Source: Setaria digitata (Eukaryota > Nematoda > Chromadorea > Rhabditida > Setariidae). Taken from it: a stretch of DNA of 64,000 bases. Below, one piece after another: positions 22,824 to 35,014 of the stretch. The notes below the pieces were generated by a model, which was given only the letters and a program-made list of their open reading frames with translations, was not told the DNA's origin and did not search any database. The first letter of the stretch is position 1; each line of letters opens with the position of its first letter. The DNA is taken from the NCBI GenBank assembly GCA_003640385.1, contig RCAB01000247.1, positions 29,545 through 93,544 of the forward strand, in the 5' to 3' direction. Both the position numbers and the translations under genes were made by a program.

Positions 22824-25144
22824 TCAAATAGTGGTGAGGTCATCGATTGTTCGTCTGTATTCTTTGCTGGGTACAAAAGCTTCCCATCGAGACGCAGGAT
22901 ATATATGCTTATTCTTTTCGTACCAACTTCGCAATACAACCTGGAAATTTGAAGAACAAAGTTCTATACATTTGATACTAAAACATTTTTGCAGGCCCAA
23001 CTTCTTTATTGTTGTAAGCCCTTTCAGTCGGAACTGTGAAAGTACACTACATGTGTTGGAAGTATTTTTTTCAGTGTAGCAGCTGACATTGTTGAATAAG
23101 TCATAGAATGAATGAACAATGCATAACCTTTAGTATTCTTGTATGTATAACTGGAATAGAATTTATCTTTTAAACCAATTGGTGAGAAAATCGAACCTGG
23201 AAGGAGGAGAAAAGAAGGAAGGGAAAATTATTAATGCTTTGGAATGGATTATACACTCAAAAGCTTGATGTTACCTTGGCTGGATGAGATTCGCCACAGT
23301 CTACAGCGGCATCCTGCCTTAGTCGTATCTCTCCTGCAGCATCGAATTCATATAGTGGACCAGTTTTACCCATTGCTTTTGTAACAATGAAATCTTGGAA
23401 CCTGAAACAGTTTTCGATATAAATATACTAAGAGGGAAAAAATGTGGAAAAAATAAAAAAAAAGAAATGGAAAAAATTACATGAGAAAATGTTGGTATTA
23501 TCAAATAAATACATGTTGGTATTACCAAATAAAAACCCACGTGTAAAAATGAGGTATGATAAGATCCTCCTTAACAAACATTAAGCTTTCTGGCACGGCT
23601 GCCCGTGTTTCACTGAATTCTTTCTTCAACAACTGCAAAACTATACTTGAAAATACGCTTTCCTTCCTTCAGAGAAAGGCATTAAATGAGACCAGAATGA
23701 AGCACTTACTTCAAGTGCTCGCACAAGAAATTGCGATATCGTATTTCCTTTTTTCATTTTCAAGTCTTTCCGGTGACTAGAACCATCCCAGTACACGAAC
23801 GCAATATTGATTTCTTCATTTTTCTCCTTCTCTTGCAAAGCTTGCCACTCTTTTGCCAAATCTTCCTTTAACCTTTAACCAAAATAAGTTTGGAGATCTG
23901 TTGAGGGATAAAATAAAGCGAAAAAACATAAACTAACCTAGCTAACTCTTTCTCTCGATTACGATCAGGAAGAAATGCTGTCTCAACTGTTGGGTCCATG
24001 CCTACTCGCTGAAATTAGATTATATCTGCATCTAGTCCTTTTATAACAGCTAAACTTTTGGAAATATCTTACTTTTTTCTCTAAGGGTACAGATAATTCC
24101 TCCTCTTCCTCTTCATCGAATGCGAAGGAAAGAACTCGTTTCTAAAATTATTTGATTTTATGTGCAAAATATACGTATCAAAAAATTTTATTGCAAGCCG
24201 TCGAAAAACTGATCAAGAACCAAATAAATATATAAGGCCATCTAAATGTAAATTGGGGTGGTAATTTAAGGACTATCTGGCATCCAGCTATCTAAAAAAC
24301 GAAATATAATAGCAGAACCAGGTGCAATATGGATTGCAGCGATGCAGCTTACTTAAAGTTATGAGTATTATTTTCTAGTAAAGAAAATAGCAGTACATAG
24401 AAACAGTTGGTTTACTTCATTTATAAATTTAAATAACTTAAAATTTCGCTTACTTGGCAGCCTTTAGTATCTCCAGCTGTACTTTTAATATCTTCATTCG
24501 ATCTCTCTTCAACTGCTTTTTGCAATTCTTTGCAAAATGAACTGAAACCACACTATTCAATCAATGTCATAATATCGCACTTCTAATAATGAACATGAAT
24601 GTGTATTATATATTATACATGACAGTGCAACCAATAAATACAGTTGGTTTTTTTTTGATGAGTCATATCGCTGTTCTTCAGATGTATTGGAGAAATTTAA
24701 TACTATAAGGGAAATTATCCCAGAAAACTACAAATTTTTATTGATATAGAACCTTGCTTCAACCACATCTCGTTGCTTTTCTCGCATTTCATCCAGAGTT
24801 ACCAGACCAACAGTGCCAGTTTTTAGAGAATCTTCTACGGCATTGTAATTCGCGGTGAATTTCGTTGTTATGCCTGACTTTACTGAAACGAAAGAACGAT
24901 AAAATAGATGATAATGACTCCATTAGTTCTATTTTCCTTGATCCGAACCAATAAAACTTAGTAAATGCAGAATGTTTTTCAATAGCTTTCAGCAAGTTAC
25001 TGACTTTCGTTACCACAGACGTAAAGAAATCTTACAATTCTTCGTCTCCTCCTCCAGTTTTCGTCGTCTTTGCTCGATGGCTTCCTTAGCACGTTCACGT
25101 TTTTTGGCGATATGTATCAGACGTCCTTCGTCTGCCTTCGACAT
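22824..25144 (-). CDS. FAM50/XAP5 family nuclear protein
   Basis: Homologue of FAM50A, a nuclear protein associated with spliceosomes. Nine exons in phase: coding 25144-25036, then 24882-24753, 24541-24454, 24141-24073, 24008-23938, 23872-23710, 23632-23541, 23401-23275, 22940-22824; 321 residues (human 339). Order of landmarks: charged N-terminal helix ([18 protein letters not shown]), the conserved [18 protein letters not shown], an acidic run [22 protein letters not shown], the XAP5 core [20 protein letters not shown] and [34 protein letters not shown], then [16 protein letters not shown]. The last residues diverge: instead of the usual EPYDPxxxWDKY ending it finishes [18 protein letters not shown]. 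The ATG lies three bases after an attttcag acceptor, so either the leader is trans-spliced or one tiny coding exon lies upstream. Confidence 0.92.
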
Positions 25145-25147
25145 TTC

Positions 25148-28100
25148 CTGAAATGTTTTCATTTGTGGCATATTATTAATGACATTATAATCTCCAGGAT
25201 TGCCGCTCGCTACGTGGATTCGATAAAAATTTACAAACTTTTCAAAACTCTCGTCAAGAGACTAGAAACTTCTGGAATCCAATTGCCCCAAGTGAATAAA
25301 TTGAACAAAGTGATCTGTACACAAATCTGAAGGAACTCTCGACAGCAAAAATAGATCTTAAAGAGTTGCTATTAATCTAGGTGGCTATTACTAAAGGAGT
25401 GTGGGCCCCTTCAGCATTTTTCCCAAATAATTCCCTCTCGACTGTACCTTTTCTTTGAATCAGCTATTTATATTGCTTCCCGTAATAAATATCAGCATTT
25501 AACTTTTTTACAGTCGTAGAAGTTATAAAACCAGATAAAACGAGTACTACAAGAGATGATGAAATCATCCATATCTATTCCTAACGGGAAATTAAAAATA
25601 TACAAAGCAACCATTATCAAAAAAAAGCACAATTAGAAATTTTCAAAGTATGACTTGTTCATAGTTGATTAGCGGAGAAAATAAGAAACAACAAACAACA
25701 GTGCACTAGAATGATGAGATGAGAACCTGGCTGAGTTTCCAGAAAGCAATTTAATACTTCAAATTAATGGAAGCAAAATGACAAGCATGTTTCAAAGAAA
25801 ACACCTGCAAAATTAATTCCGTAATTCATAAAATACAATTTGAAGGCAATTCTAATTAGTACATTTTCAACCTGTTCAGCTGACTAGTTTCAATTCTAAT
25901 TAATTCAACTTCAACAACAATATGTGACCATGATAGTTGAAAGCATCTCTAATGCTCTTCAAATCGCTTTATTACTTTTTTAATCGAAATGTCTACCTAA
26001 ATCTGAATTCATTTTACGTAACAGCTATTTGGAATAGATTTGTCGTCTACTGTGCCCGAAGTATGACATTATCTCGTAAATGTTCAATCTCTTGACAGCA
26101 CTAGAATGTAAGCAGCCATACTGTAATGCTATTTACGATATAAAAAGTACTCAAAAGAGGAGTAAGGTAATTGAGATAAGATACATTCCCTTACTGCGTC
26201 GTGCGGTCATCAGTGTTACTACGCCGGAATGAAACCGTGTGAATCTTAAACACGAGAAACACGACGGACCGCATTTACAACTAACTACCTATCACACAAT
26301 TTTAACGATACTTCCCACAAAAATTACAATCAAACATTCTGCAATGATATCTGATATCAAGTATTTTTTCAATCCCTCGCTAATCTAACTCGTTACTGTA
26401 AACCATAAACTTAAGATAGTACTGCACTAAAATACTGCACAGCCAGTGAAATGTTTTAGCAAATCCACTATTTTTGTCAAGTCCAATTGAATCTCCTGAC
26501 AGATAATCTGATCCACATTCTGTTTCCTAGTTCCTGGCCAGTCACGTCTTACCAGTACTCCTGCAAATAGAAAAAACATAGATGCAACTTTGCCAGTCTA
26601 ACGAAGTATTTTTTACTTCTGGTCGGCATCTGTACAAGAGCGCGACGAGCGGGAAAGAAAAGCAAATTCAAGTGATCAAACCTTTTCGATATGAAAGCCA
26701 TTTACCAAATCATCTAAGAGCAATGCTCTGTAAATCCACCTGAATTCCGCTATTTCAACCAGTGCTACTGCTACTACTACTTTTCACGGCTAGTTATGTA
26801 ACAGAAAAGCATATTTCTTAAGCTAGCAAGCCTTTTCTTCGTACAAGGCGTATTCAGATATGAAATACTGATTCTTCAATTTTATATGTCCTCCATCACC
26901 TACTCTTTATTACTCGAAAGAAAACTGATTGTCTGTATTCAATTATAACAAGGAAAGAAAACTTGAACCAATCAGCAACATTCTCGATGGAAAAACAGTG
27001 AACCTCAAATATCATCTAATTATGGCATATCAGCAACCTATCAGCAAATCAAAACTTTACTGAGAAGAGAAACAACGAATACAAAGACAAAATATTTTAT
27101 CTGTCTAATTCCCTACAAAATAAACGAACGAGTGGAAATAAAAAAGCTGCATAACTAAAATGGTGCAACATCTCTACGTTTTATATTGAAATGAATATTA
27201 GACGGATTCTGTTAAAATCGTTGTTCAGAATTCACTGTTTGCGCCAGCAACACAACTGAAATGTGAAATCAGAAACCATCTTCAGTGGATCTATTGTCAA
27301 TTTAATATTCACAGACGTGAATAATAATAAAGCGCTATGCAGATACATGCTAACTGCTTTGAAGGGAAAAGTGAATCGACGAATCACGCTGCATTTCTTC
27401 AACGTACTGTAAATTCACAGCAATTGAACCATATCTTAGCCTAGAGCTACATAGCAGTTTATTTGATTTGTTATTACTGACTAGCACGTAAATATTGGGA
27501 AGGTGTTCAAAACATCTCCATTCATCTGCTTCTATGGTATAATCTCAGAGGAATTTTTGGCGAAGTATTACCTCGTGGTTAACAATGAGTGAATCCACTA
27601 GCTCTCAATATACAGAATTTAAGCAGATTTACCAATTCCAAACTTTAATATCGAACAATGGAAGTAAAAATAGCCTACTTGGTTGCAATACATGCGGTTT
27701 TGGATGTAATAGAAAGATAAAGCGACGTCTGCAGTGGCTATTAATGATTCCAAATTGCAAAAGTACACTTATATCCATATGAGTTTGCCATGATCCAAAT
27801 TTATTGATGCAGTTCAATTCCAGATGCCTGAAAATACAATGTATCGGAAGGAAGAGGAAGATTCGAACCTACTAATATACTCTTTTATGAGCACACATAA
27901 ATTCTAGAATAAAACTATAATATGCTCTCATGAGTCTTATAGCAGAATTTACCTTTTAAGTTATTCTTTTACTGCCAAGAATTCATAGAATTTGGACAGT
28001 GAGCCTGAATTTGAAATTAATTAGAAGCTCGTAGAAGAACAAACAGGAATCAAACAAATATGTACCACGATCTCAGACGATCATAACCGTCAAATTTAAT

Positions 28101-29269
28101 GAAATCCAATTTAAAAGTGCACCTAATAAACAAAAAGCAACCGAAATTGTGATATTTAACCTTTTGTTTGTTAATAATGTACAAAGATGATTAAAGAACG
28201 ATCCTCTCTTGTTACCTTAACATAGCAGCACTGGTCTTACAGCAAATATGCTGTTTAAATGAATACGTCAAGACTATTAAATAAGCACATACAGCACAAA
28301 ATACACAAAAAAAAAAAAACCTGGAAAAGCTAAGTCTCTACAGAAAAGCACAACAGATTCGTTTCATCGTCTACGGACCAAGAGCAATCAGGAAGGGTAT
28401 CTGAATGCCAATTTATACTCTCTATTTTCCTTTACTGCACTCTGCTAGGAAGGAAGAAACAATCAGGTCCTGAAATAGGAAAATGTCTGCAAGGAAGTGA
28501 TAAAGTAGCTCTTATTCCTTCTCATGCATAAACTGTGAGAGCTTTTCTGACAATATGACCTCTTATATGATAACGAAATCAGTGATAGTGTGTTACATCA
28601 TCTGCATCTGGACCTTCACCGTCGCTTCTCAACGGAGAAAAACTGAGTAAAGATAGAATTGTGGACAGTGTCATCGCAAATCCATCGATCCAAGTAATCT
28701 GGACGAACGCGTAACGTAAAATGTTCAGCTCGAAACTATCACATAACCATCCATCCTCGATAAGAGTATTACCTGTGCTGCCGCAGCAATAACCTTTGAC
28801 CCTTTTTCTTGTTAATAAGTTATAGTGTGTCTCTCCTGTCTCCTTGTTACCCATATTTTGATGATTGTTTAGCCCACTGCTAACAAAAAACGTTCACGAG
28901 TGCACTCACTGAGATCTGTCCTGGACTATCCTGAAATCTGGGAGATTGAGACAACTGAACAGGTAGAATGATGATGCTGCACCCACTTACTCTTAAACGT
29001 GACCTCACAGAAGACACCAAACCCCGACCTCACAGCAGCACTCTTCTTTGGCCGAGATGTACTGAACAAGTTCTAACGACGGCTCACGTGAAATACGGCC
29101 TCCTGCAGTAGACCTAAGTGAAGTGATTGAGGTTCGGGTTCTTGTTTGGAGGGTGAGGTGCCCTGGATTGTGCTTCCGTAAGCTTAGCTGTAGTTAGTCT
29201 GCTTGTCACTGTCATCCGATTGTTAAGTAGTTTGTGTTTGCACTACATGCTTCGTTTCAGGTCATCGTG
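25148..29269. other. 4.1 kb without a supported gene
   Basis: Divergent intergenic region between FAM50 (minus) and CWC15 (plus). Very AT-rich, no phase-consistent exon chain. The longest open frame (minus, 28854-28579, about 90 codons) has no splice context or family likeness. The 28.9-29.2 kb part before CWC15 is less AT-rich and repeats the word CCTCACAG twice (29003-29035), a plausible promoter zone. An atttcag acceptor-like ctcgtttcag ends at 29260, ten bases before the CWC15 ATG. Confidence 0.45.
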
Positions 29270-30774
29270 ATGACAACTGCACATCGCCCAACTTTTGAAC
29301 CTGCACGTGGTGGATCGGGCAGAAATGAGGGTGATCTTTCAAAGCTGTCACAGCAGTATTCAAGTAAGGATATGCCATCTCACACAAAGCTAAAGTATCG
29401 TCAGAAAGGTCAAAGCCATATAGAGGATATCAAGGCGAGGGTAAGAATTATGCATTTTTAATTGAGGAATTCGTGATATATGCTTGCTACTCTGCCAGTA
29501 TACTTTAGGCTTTGGTAATGGAAGTACCATCAGAGTTATCTATTTTTTTTTTTAGGATTTGCGTCGCGAACTTGAAGAGAAAGAAAAAAACGTAGGACGG
29601 GAGCGAAGGACTCGGGAAAGTGGCTGGAATATCCAGAAGAAGCCGAGACTTGAAGGGAATTCAGCATCAAATGTTCAAGATGAGGATGATCCGTACGATG
29701 ATGATATCAATGATGTATGTTTGTTCTTTCGCACGCTTTTGTCTTGTTTTTGTAGTTTATTGTACAGAGATATACTAAAAGCTTACCCCTTGTGTAATTT
29801 AGTGTAAGAGATTTTGACTTTTTCTGGTACCATTAATTGTTTCTGTTAATATGTGCGGAATTTAGAATTCGGATGAGGATGAAGATGATGCCGCAGAATT
29901 GATGGCCGAACTGGCGAGGATCAAGAAAGAACGAGCATTAGAGAAGGCTCAGCGTGACGCAGCATTAGCTGAGGAACAGGTAAGATGTCGATTAATGCGT
30001 GTTATGATTTGTAAGTGAATTTATATTTTCGTGGGCAGTAATGGGAAAGCATTTGAACTTTATGCTTCGGTAGAATTTTTTTTTTTTAATATACTTTTGC
30101 AGATAATGAGTAGGATAACTCTTTGAATTAGTTGTCAGAGAAAAAGTAAACAAATGTGTGCATTTGCTAAATCATTAGTATGCTTTCTGGATCCTACATT
30201 TTTCAGGAACGGATTAGGACCGAGAACATTCTACATGGAAATCCGCTGCTCAACTCTGACACATCAGATTTCAAGGTACGCTTGTCAGCAGTGATATTTC
30301 AGTAGACTTTTCAGAGATCTGCTAAAAAATCGATAGTACTTGACTTTTTTAAGCCGTTGTAGAAATAAGACTGTTACTGTTCTATAAGTTGTATTTAGGA
30401 TTACCACTGTTCATAGTTTGTAGCGATCTTCATTAGTATAAAAGATCATTTTTCGCATAACTGGTAGTATATTGTATCAGAAAGATTAGTAGGATGAGGC
30501 CTTTACTCAATCTATTTTGTTATTCATGCTGAAGCAGTATTTGAGTAGCCGTAACTTACGTTAAAGTACTGTTCTTTTTTTCTGCCTTATATCTCTCTTT
30601 TCATTATTTCCTTTTCTTTATGAAGTAATTAAGGTGAAACGACGGTGGGACGATGACGTAGTTTTCAAGAATTGTGCTAAGGGTATTGAAGAACGTAAAA
30701 AGGAACAGGTATTTATCAATGACGCCATCCGTTCCGAATTTCACAAGAAGTTTATGGAAAAATATATCAAGTGA
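29270..30774 (+). CDS. cwc-15: spliceosome-associated protein CWC15
   Basis: Component of the PRP19-related core of the activated spliceosome. Five exons in phase: 29270-29440, 29556-29714, 29866-29979, 30207-30275, 30634-30774; 217 residues (human 229). The N-terminus [15 protein letters not shown] and the following [19 protein letters not shown] are nearly identical to the family. The middle holds [12 protein letters not shown], an acidic stretch and the coiled-coil [17 protein letters not shown]. Then come [11 protein letters not shown] and the invariant C-terminus [16 protein letters not shown] ... [13 protein letters not shown]. The start is fixed by the conserved MTTA and sits 10 bases after a ttcgtttcag acceptor, a likely trans-splice site. 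A candidate AATAAA lies 145 bases past the stop. Confidence 0.96.
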
Positions 30775-33700
30775 TCATTCGCATGATTTCATTATCATTC
30801 TTTTTTTAGTTATTAGCTTCGAATCTCCATGTTTTACTTGTTGTGAATATTTTTGCTTTATTGTATTAAGGGGTACGGATGTCTCAAGGTAAACTAATCT
30901 AAATAGAGAGGGAAAGAAAATAAAGTGTAAAGAGGGAGTTATAGAGACCTCGGATCTTTATTTAAGGTTGTAGGTTTCTCTAATGTATTATTGATAAGGA
31001 ATAATACTATAAACTTTTTTTTTTTTGTTTTTCGTTCATTATTATAGCAGATAATTTGAGCAAAATTGCAAAAATGTGATGTTATGACTTTGATGTGTTT
31101 TTTTATTTCTCTAGAGGGAGAAGTGAATGGTTGCAAATAAATTTCATTTGGTAATTTTTTTTTTTTTTTTTTTGTTGCTATTGGGCAGTTACTTTTAATA
31201 TACTTTATCTTTGTTGGGCATCTTGTGATAGCACCAAATATGGCAAATATGAGTTTCGGATACACAGTATTCGGGTGGACAGTCTGATCTTTATGACTGC
31301 TTAGCAGTTTGGTTCTTTTAATAATCCTCTACTCTTAATTTCTTTTCGGGACTTCTCCCTTCATTGACATTTTCTCACTCTACGTTTACTTTATTTTTGG
31401 AGAATGGAATGCCTTCAGATATTATAACTTCACCATTTTGAGAAGGGTCCTGTAATACTCTTATGGCATTAGCTTTTTCGGAAATAACTGTCATGATGTG
31501 ATGATATCATTTTGGAACCACGAAGTAGTAAAATTTTCTTTGGCTACAGCATGTCGTCGTCCTATCTGTTATCAATATTTCTAATATGTTTAAGGCTGCA
31601 TACTTAAGTCGGGTATCTTTGGTATTAGTAGTTAAAGTCCCTTTGTTGACAAACTTGATCTGGACAAAAAATTTCATTTGAATGGGCACTGCTTTCATGC
31701 TAATTGACAGATTGCAAGTGCTGTGCGCTTGGCAGTAGTTCATTGTTTGAAATCCAGACCAGCTAAAGTTGATGTAACGAAAATCTTTCGAGCATCAGAT
31801 CGAAAGATGCTTCTTGGTTACGGTGTCACGACAGTTGGTGCTCGTAAAACAAGTGGTTGTGTGTTGTCTGTCATACTGTAATCATGACGGCATGCAAATT
31901 AGATTATCTCGTCAAGTAAAGTGACTAGCTAGAGGCAGGAAGTTCATCGTCAGATAGAAAGCTCTGTACTTATCTCTTCTCTTCTGGAACAGTGAGCAGG
32001 TCAGATGCACTTTTTGTCAGCAAACAAGGATTCAGAAGCGAGGAGATTCAGAAGTTGTCAGCGATTTTAGTCGAAGAAGCAGCAGTAAAAAGTTGATGCA
32101 TATGCTGATATTGTCGAAAGTGATAGAGTCAGTAATGTGGAATCTATTTTCTTTTCGAGAAATGGCAACAGCAGTGCTTCCATTTTCTCGTGATCGAAAT
32201 TATTCCCGATGACATTAGATGCCCTGAAGCTATGGCAGCCTCACCTGTCCAGATACCCATTAGTGCTCACAGAGCGAAATTGTAGCAGAACTTGAATGAG
32301 TATTAGTTCATCCTTTTCAGAGCATCAGGAAAGTCACGTGATGCCACATCCTCCATTTCACAGCGTGTAGCGATGCTTCACTTAGTGAGTTGAAAATAGC
32401 TTGCCGTCTAAATACGTGCTACGTCAGAGAAGTGAAGTTGCGAGAGAAACTCGTGTTGAAAGTTTTCTTGCTGAAGTCACATCCGTGAGAAATGCACTTC
32501 AAACTATTTGTGTTGCGTGTTACTTTCCTTTCTCTGCAATAGTTTCCGCTTTGCTTCACTCATCCTTCCCAGTGAAAATGACAATATTTGACAAGCTTTG
32601 GATCGCATTTCCATATTGCCTGACATAAACACTAGTGTACCAGAATATACGGTAGAATGCCGGTAGCTACTTTATCAGGCGCTGTTTATCATAAATCTTA
32701 AATTTTGTGTAGAACTGACTTCAGCCAAATTTCAAGCAACCTAGCAACGGGTCATCTCTGTATGCAACCAAATGAGCCTGCTAAGATTATGCTAAAACTT
32801 TTCTATAATGGTAGGATTAGTCTTATCAGTTGTGATCAAATGAACTTCTCTTGCTGATTCTTGTACAGTTATCAACTATCTAATATCCTTTCACACTATA
32901 TTTACTTCATTAAAATGGAAATATGCAACAGACAAAACTGATTGAATGAGAAACAATTATCTTCATCTTTGCTCCTAACTAGTATCAATTAACTAATTAG
33001 CGTCTGCTGACTAATGTAAATTAGTTTAGAATGTGTACTGTAATGAAAGAACGGATTGGTTCTTCGGCTTCTTGAGTAATCGTTATCATTCTGATCCATT
33101 AAACTTTCTTCAACGTGATATGAGGAGCTGATCCACTTCAATTCCTGCTATTAGATTACAGATTTATAACTGATAGCTTTCCTGTTACTGAAAGCAAAAA
33201 AAAATCTTAAACAATAGACATTCCCACGATTACTATCACTACAATGTAGTGCAGTCCTTCTTATCTTCTGATGACTGATGAACCATAGATGGGCAATCGA
33301 TGGGAATCGGAATCTATCAATGGTAGCCAGTAGCAGCATTCAAAGTTACAGAATTTTTAGTTATACTTGGCATTAGTAATTCGAGACGGGTAAAATTGAA
33401 AAAGAAAAAGATGAAACAGGATTAGATTGTGGAAATATTGGTCATTTCTTGTAGGCAGTCAAGTGTCTTAAGTGGAATCGTTACTACCGCCGTTATCTAC
33501 GTTATATGGTACTCCAAGAATATATCAAGCAAATATTAGTTGGTTTCTATTTGAAAAGCTGTGCTATTGGTACTGCAAATCAATTTCATGTTTTTAGTAA
33601 TTAAATTCTGACAGTGATGTTTATTTTTTTTAATAAAAATCAAAAGCGCAAATGTAGAATGGAGAACAATAAACAATGGTGATAAAAGATAACGATTAAG

Positions 33701-35014
33701 AAAGTGGTTGATCTTGGCAAGACTGATTGTGTCCTTACAACAAACAGAATGGATAATTCGAGTGGACAATAGCCAGTCTCGTCAATATTACTACTGTCTC
33801 GCAGTGAACAAACAAACAAACAAATAAACAACAACTTTCAAACCCAAAATGAACAACACCAACGGCTATTTAAACAGATCAGTTAACATTTAAATCGAAT
33901 TTCAAGTATAATTCGGCTAATATTTATTATGCTCCTGAGCAGAAAATGATGATGCTAAATAGTATGGAAGAAAAGGGGAGGAATTCGAATTGGACAGTTT
34001 GATGGTTCCGGAATTACCCTTCTTTGCGGATTGCGTATGCCACGGCCAGTGATCACTGTTTAGTGCCTTAAAAGTGAATATATCAGTGTTGCATCAGTTA
34101 ATAATAAACAAGTTGACTAATTTACAGTTCCCATCAGGAATCATCCTGAAAAAGGCCAATTCCAACTGCCAGCTAATTATCCCGAGTCGCTACCTGCAGA
34201 AAAGAGCATCTGTGGAAGATCGACAGGATGATCTGAAGTTAGAAGAGATGATAGAGATCGTTTAGAACTTTATTTAGTTATTTCTCAAATAAATGTTTTA
34301 TTAACTGCAAAAGAGATGGAACTAAAATAGTTTCGGGACAGTATTGAAATAAGACTATAAATTAAATTGATTTGTGGGCAAAAGTGCGGAAGCACTCATT
34401 TCATTTCCACTACCTTTTCTCCAATTCTTTTCTTCACAATGCGATGGTCAGTGTTTGACCTTTTATGAATGATAAAAATTCACAGTTGCAAGAAGCTTTC
34501 GGAAAAAAAAAACTCTGACGGAGCTGTTGGGAAACCGGATAAGAAAAAAAAAATGAGCGGACACTGGTCACTGAGCCAACCCATAAAAAAAAAATTTCAT
34601 ATCTCTGAAGCGCAGCTTGTTACTGTCATTATAACTCTAGGATTTCCCGGTATGTTTGAATTTTCAAAATTATCCATACTGAATAACTCATCGCTGTAAT
34701 ATAAAAGGGCCGTGATTATTTGACAGTCAGGTAAAAGCAATTAAATTCGAATGAATCAACTGATTTATAACGCAAATAAAGCAAACTATCAGAATGAAAG
34801 TAAATGAAAAACATCCTCTGGAGTGTAACAAAAATAAATTATTGAGATGATTACTGCAGTTTAATTACTGTTTCTCATGTATCACGATTACCTTTGAAAA
34901 ATGGTTCCTTTGTAGATATAATTAGTATAGTAGAAAATTAATTAAGACTTCATCTCAAAGCATTAAGGAGAGGTACTCACCAAAACACAAGCATATTTTT
35001 TGAACAAAAAGGAT
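30775..35014. other. 4.2 kb gene-poor region
   Basis: No exon chain. Two items stand out. At about 31712-31881 (plus) a block after a ttgacag acceptor is open for about 55 codons and has protein-like composition (SAVRLAVVHCLKSRPAK, RASDRKMLLGYG), but no partner exon was found. At 33811-33835 there is an AAAC-type tetranucleotide run. The rest is AT-rich with A/T runs (31018, 31149-31171). Confidence 0.4.
30919..30924 (+). promoter_or_regulatory. candidate poly(A) signal of CWC15
   Basis: AATAAA hexamer 145 bases downstream of the CWC15 stop, followed by a T-rich region. Confidence 0.55.

Noticed and set aside
28579..28854. 91-codon minus-strand open frame
   Set aside because: No splice signals, no recognisable domain, surrounded by non-coding AT-rich sequence.
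33313..33339. Overlapping short open frames across 33.1-34.3 kb
   Set aside because: Short frames on several strands without acceptors or donors are expected by chance in this composition.
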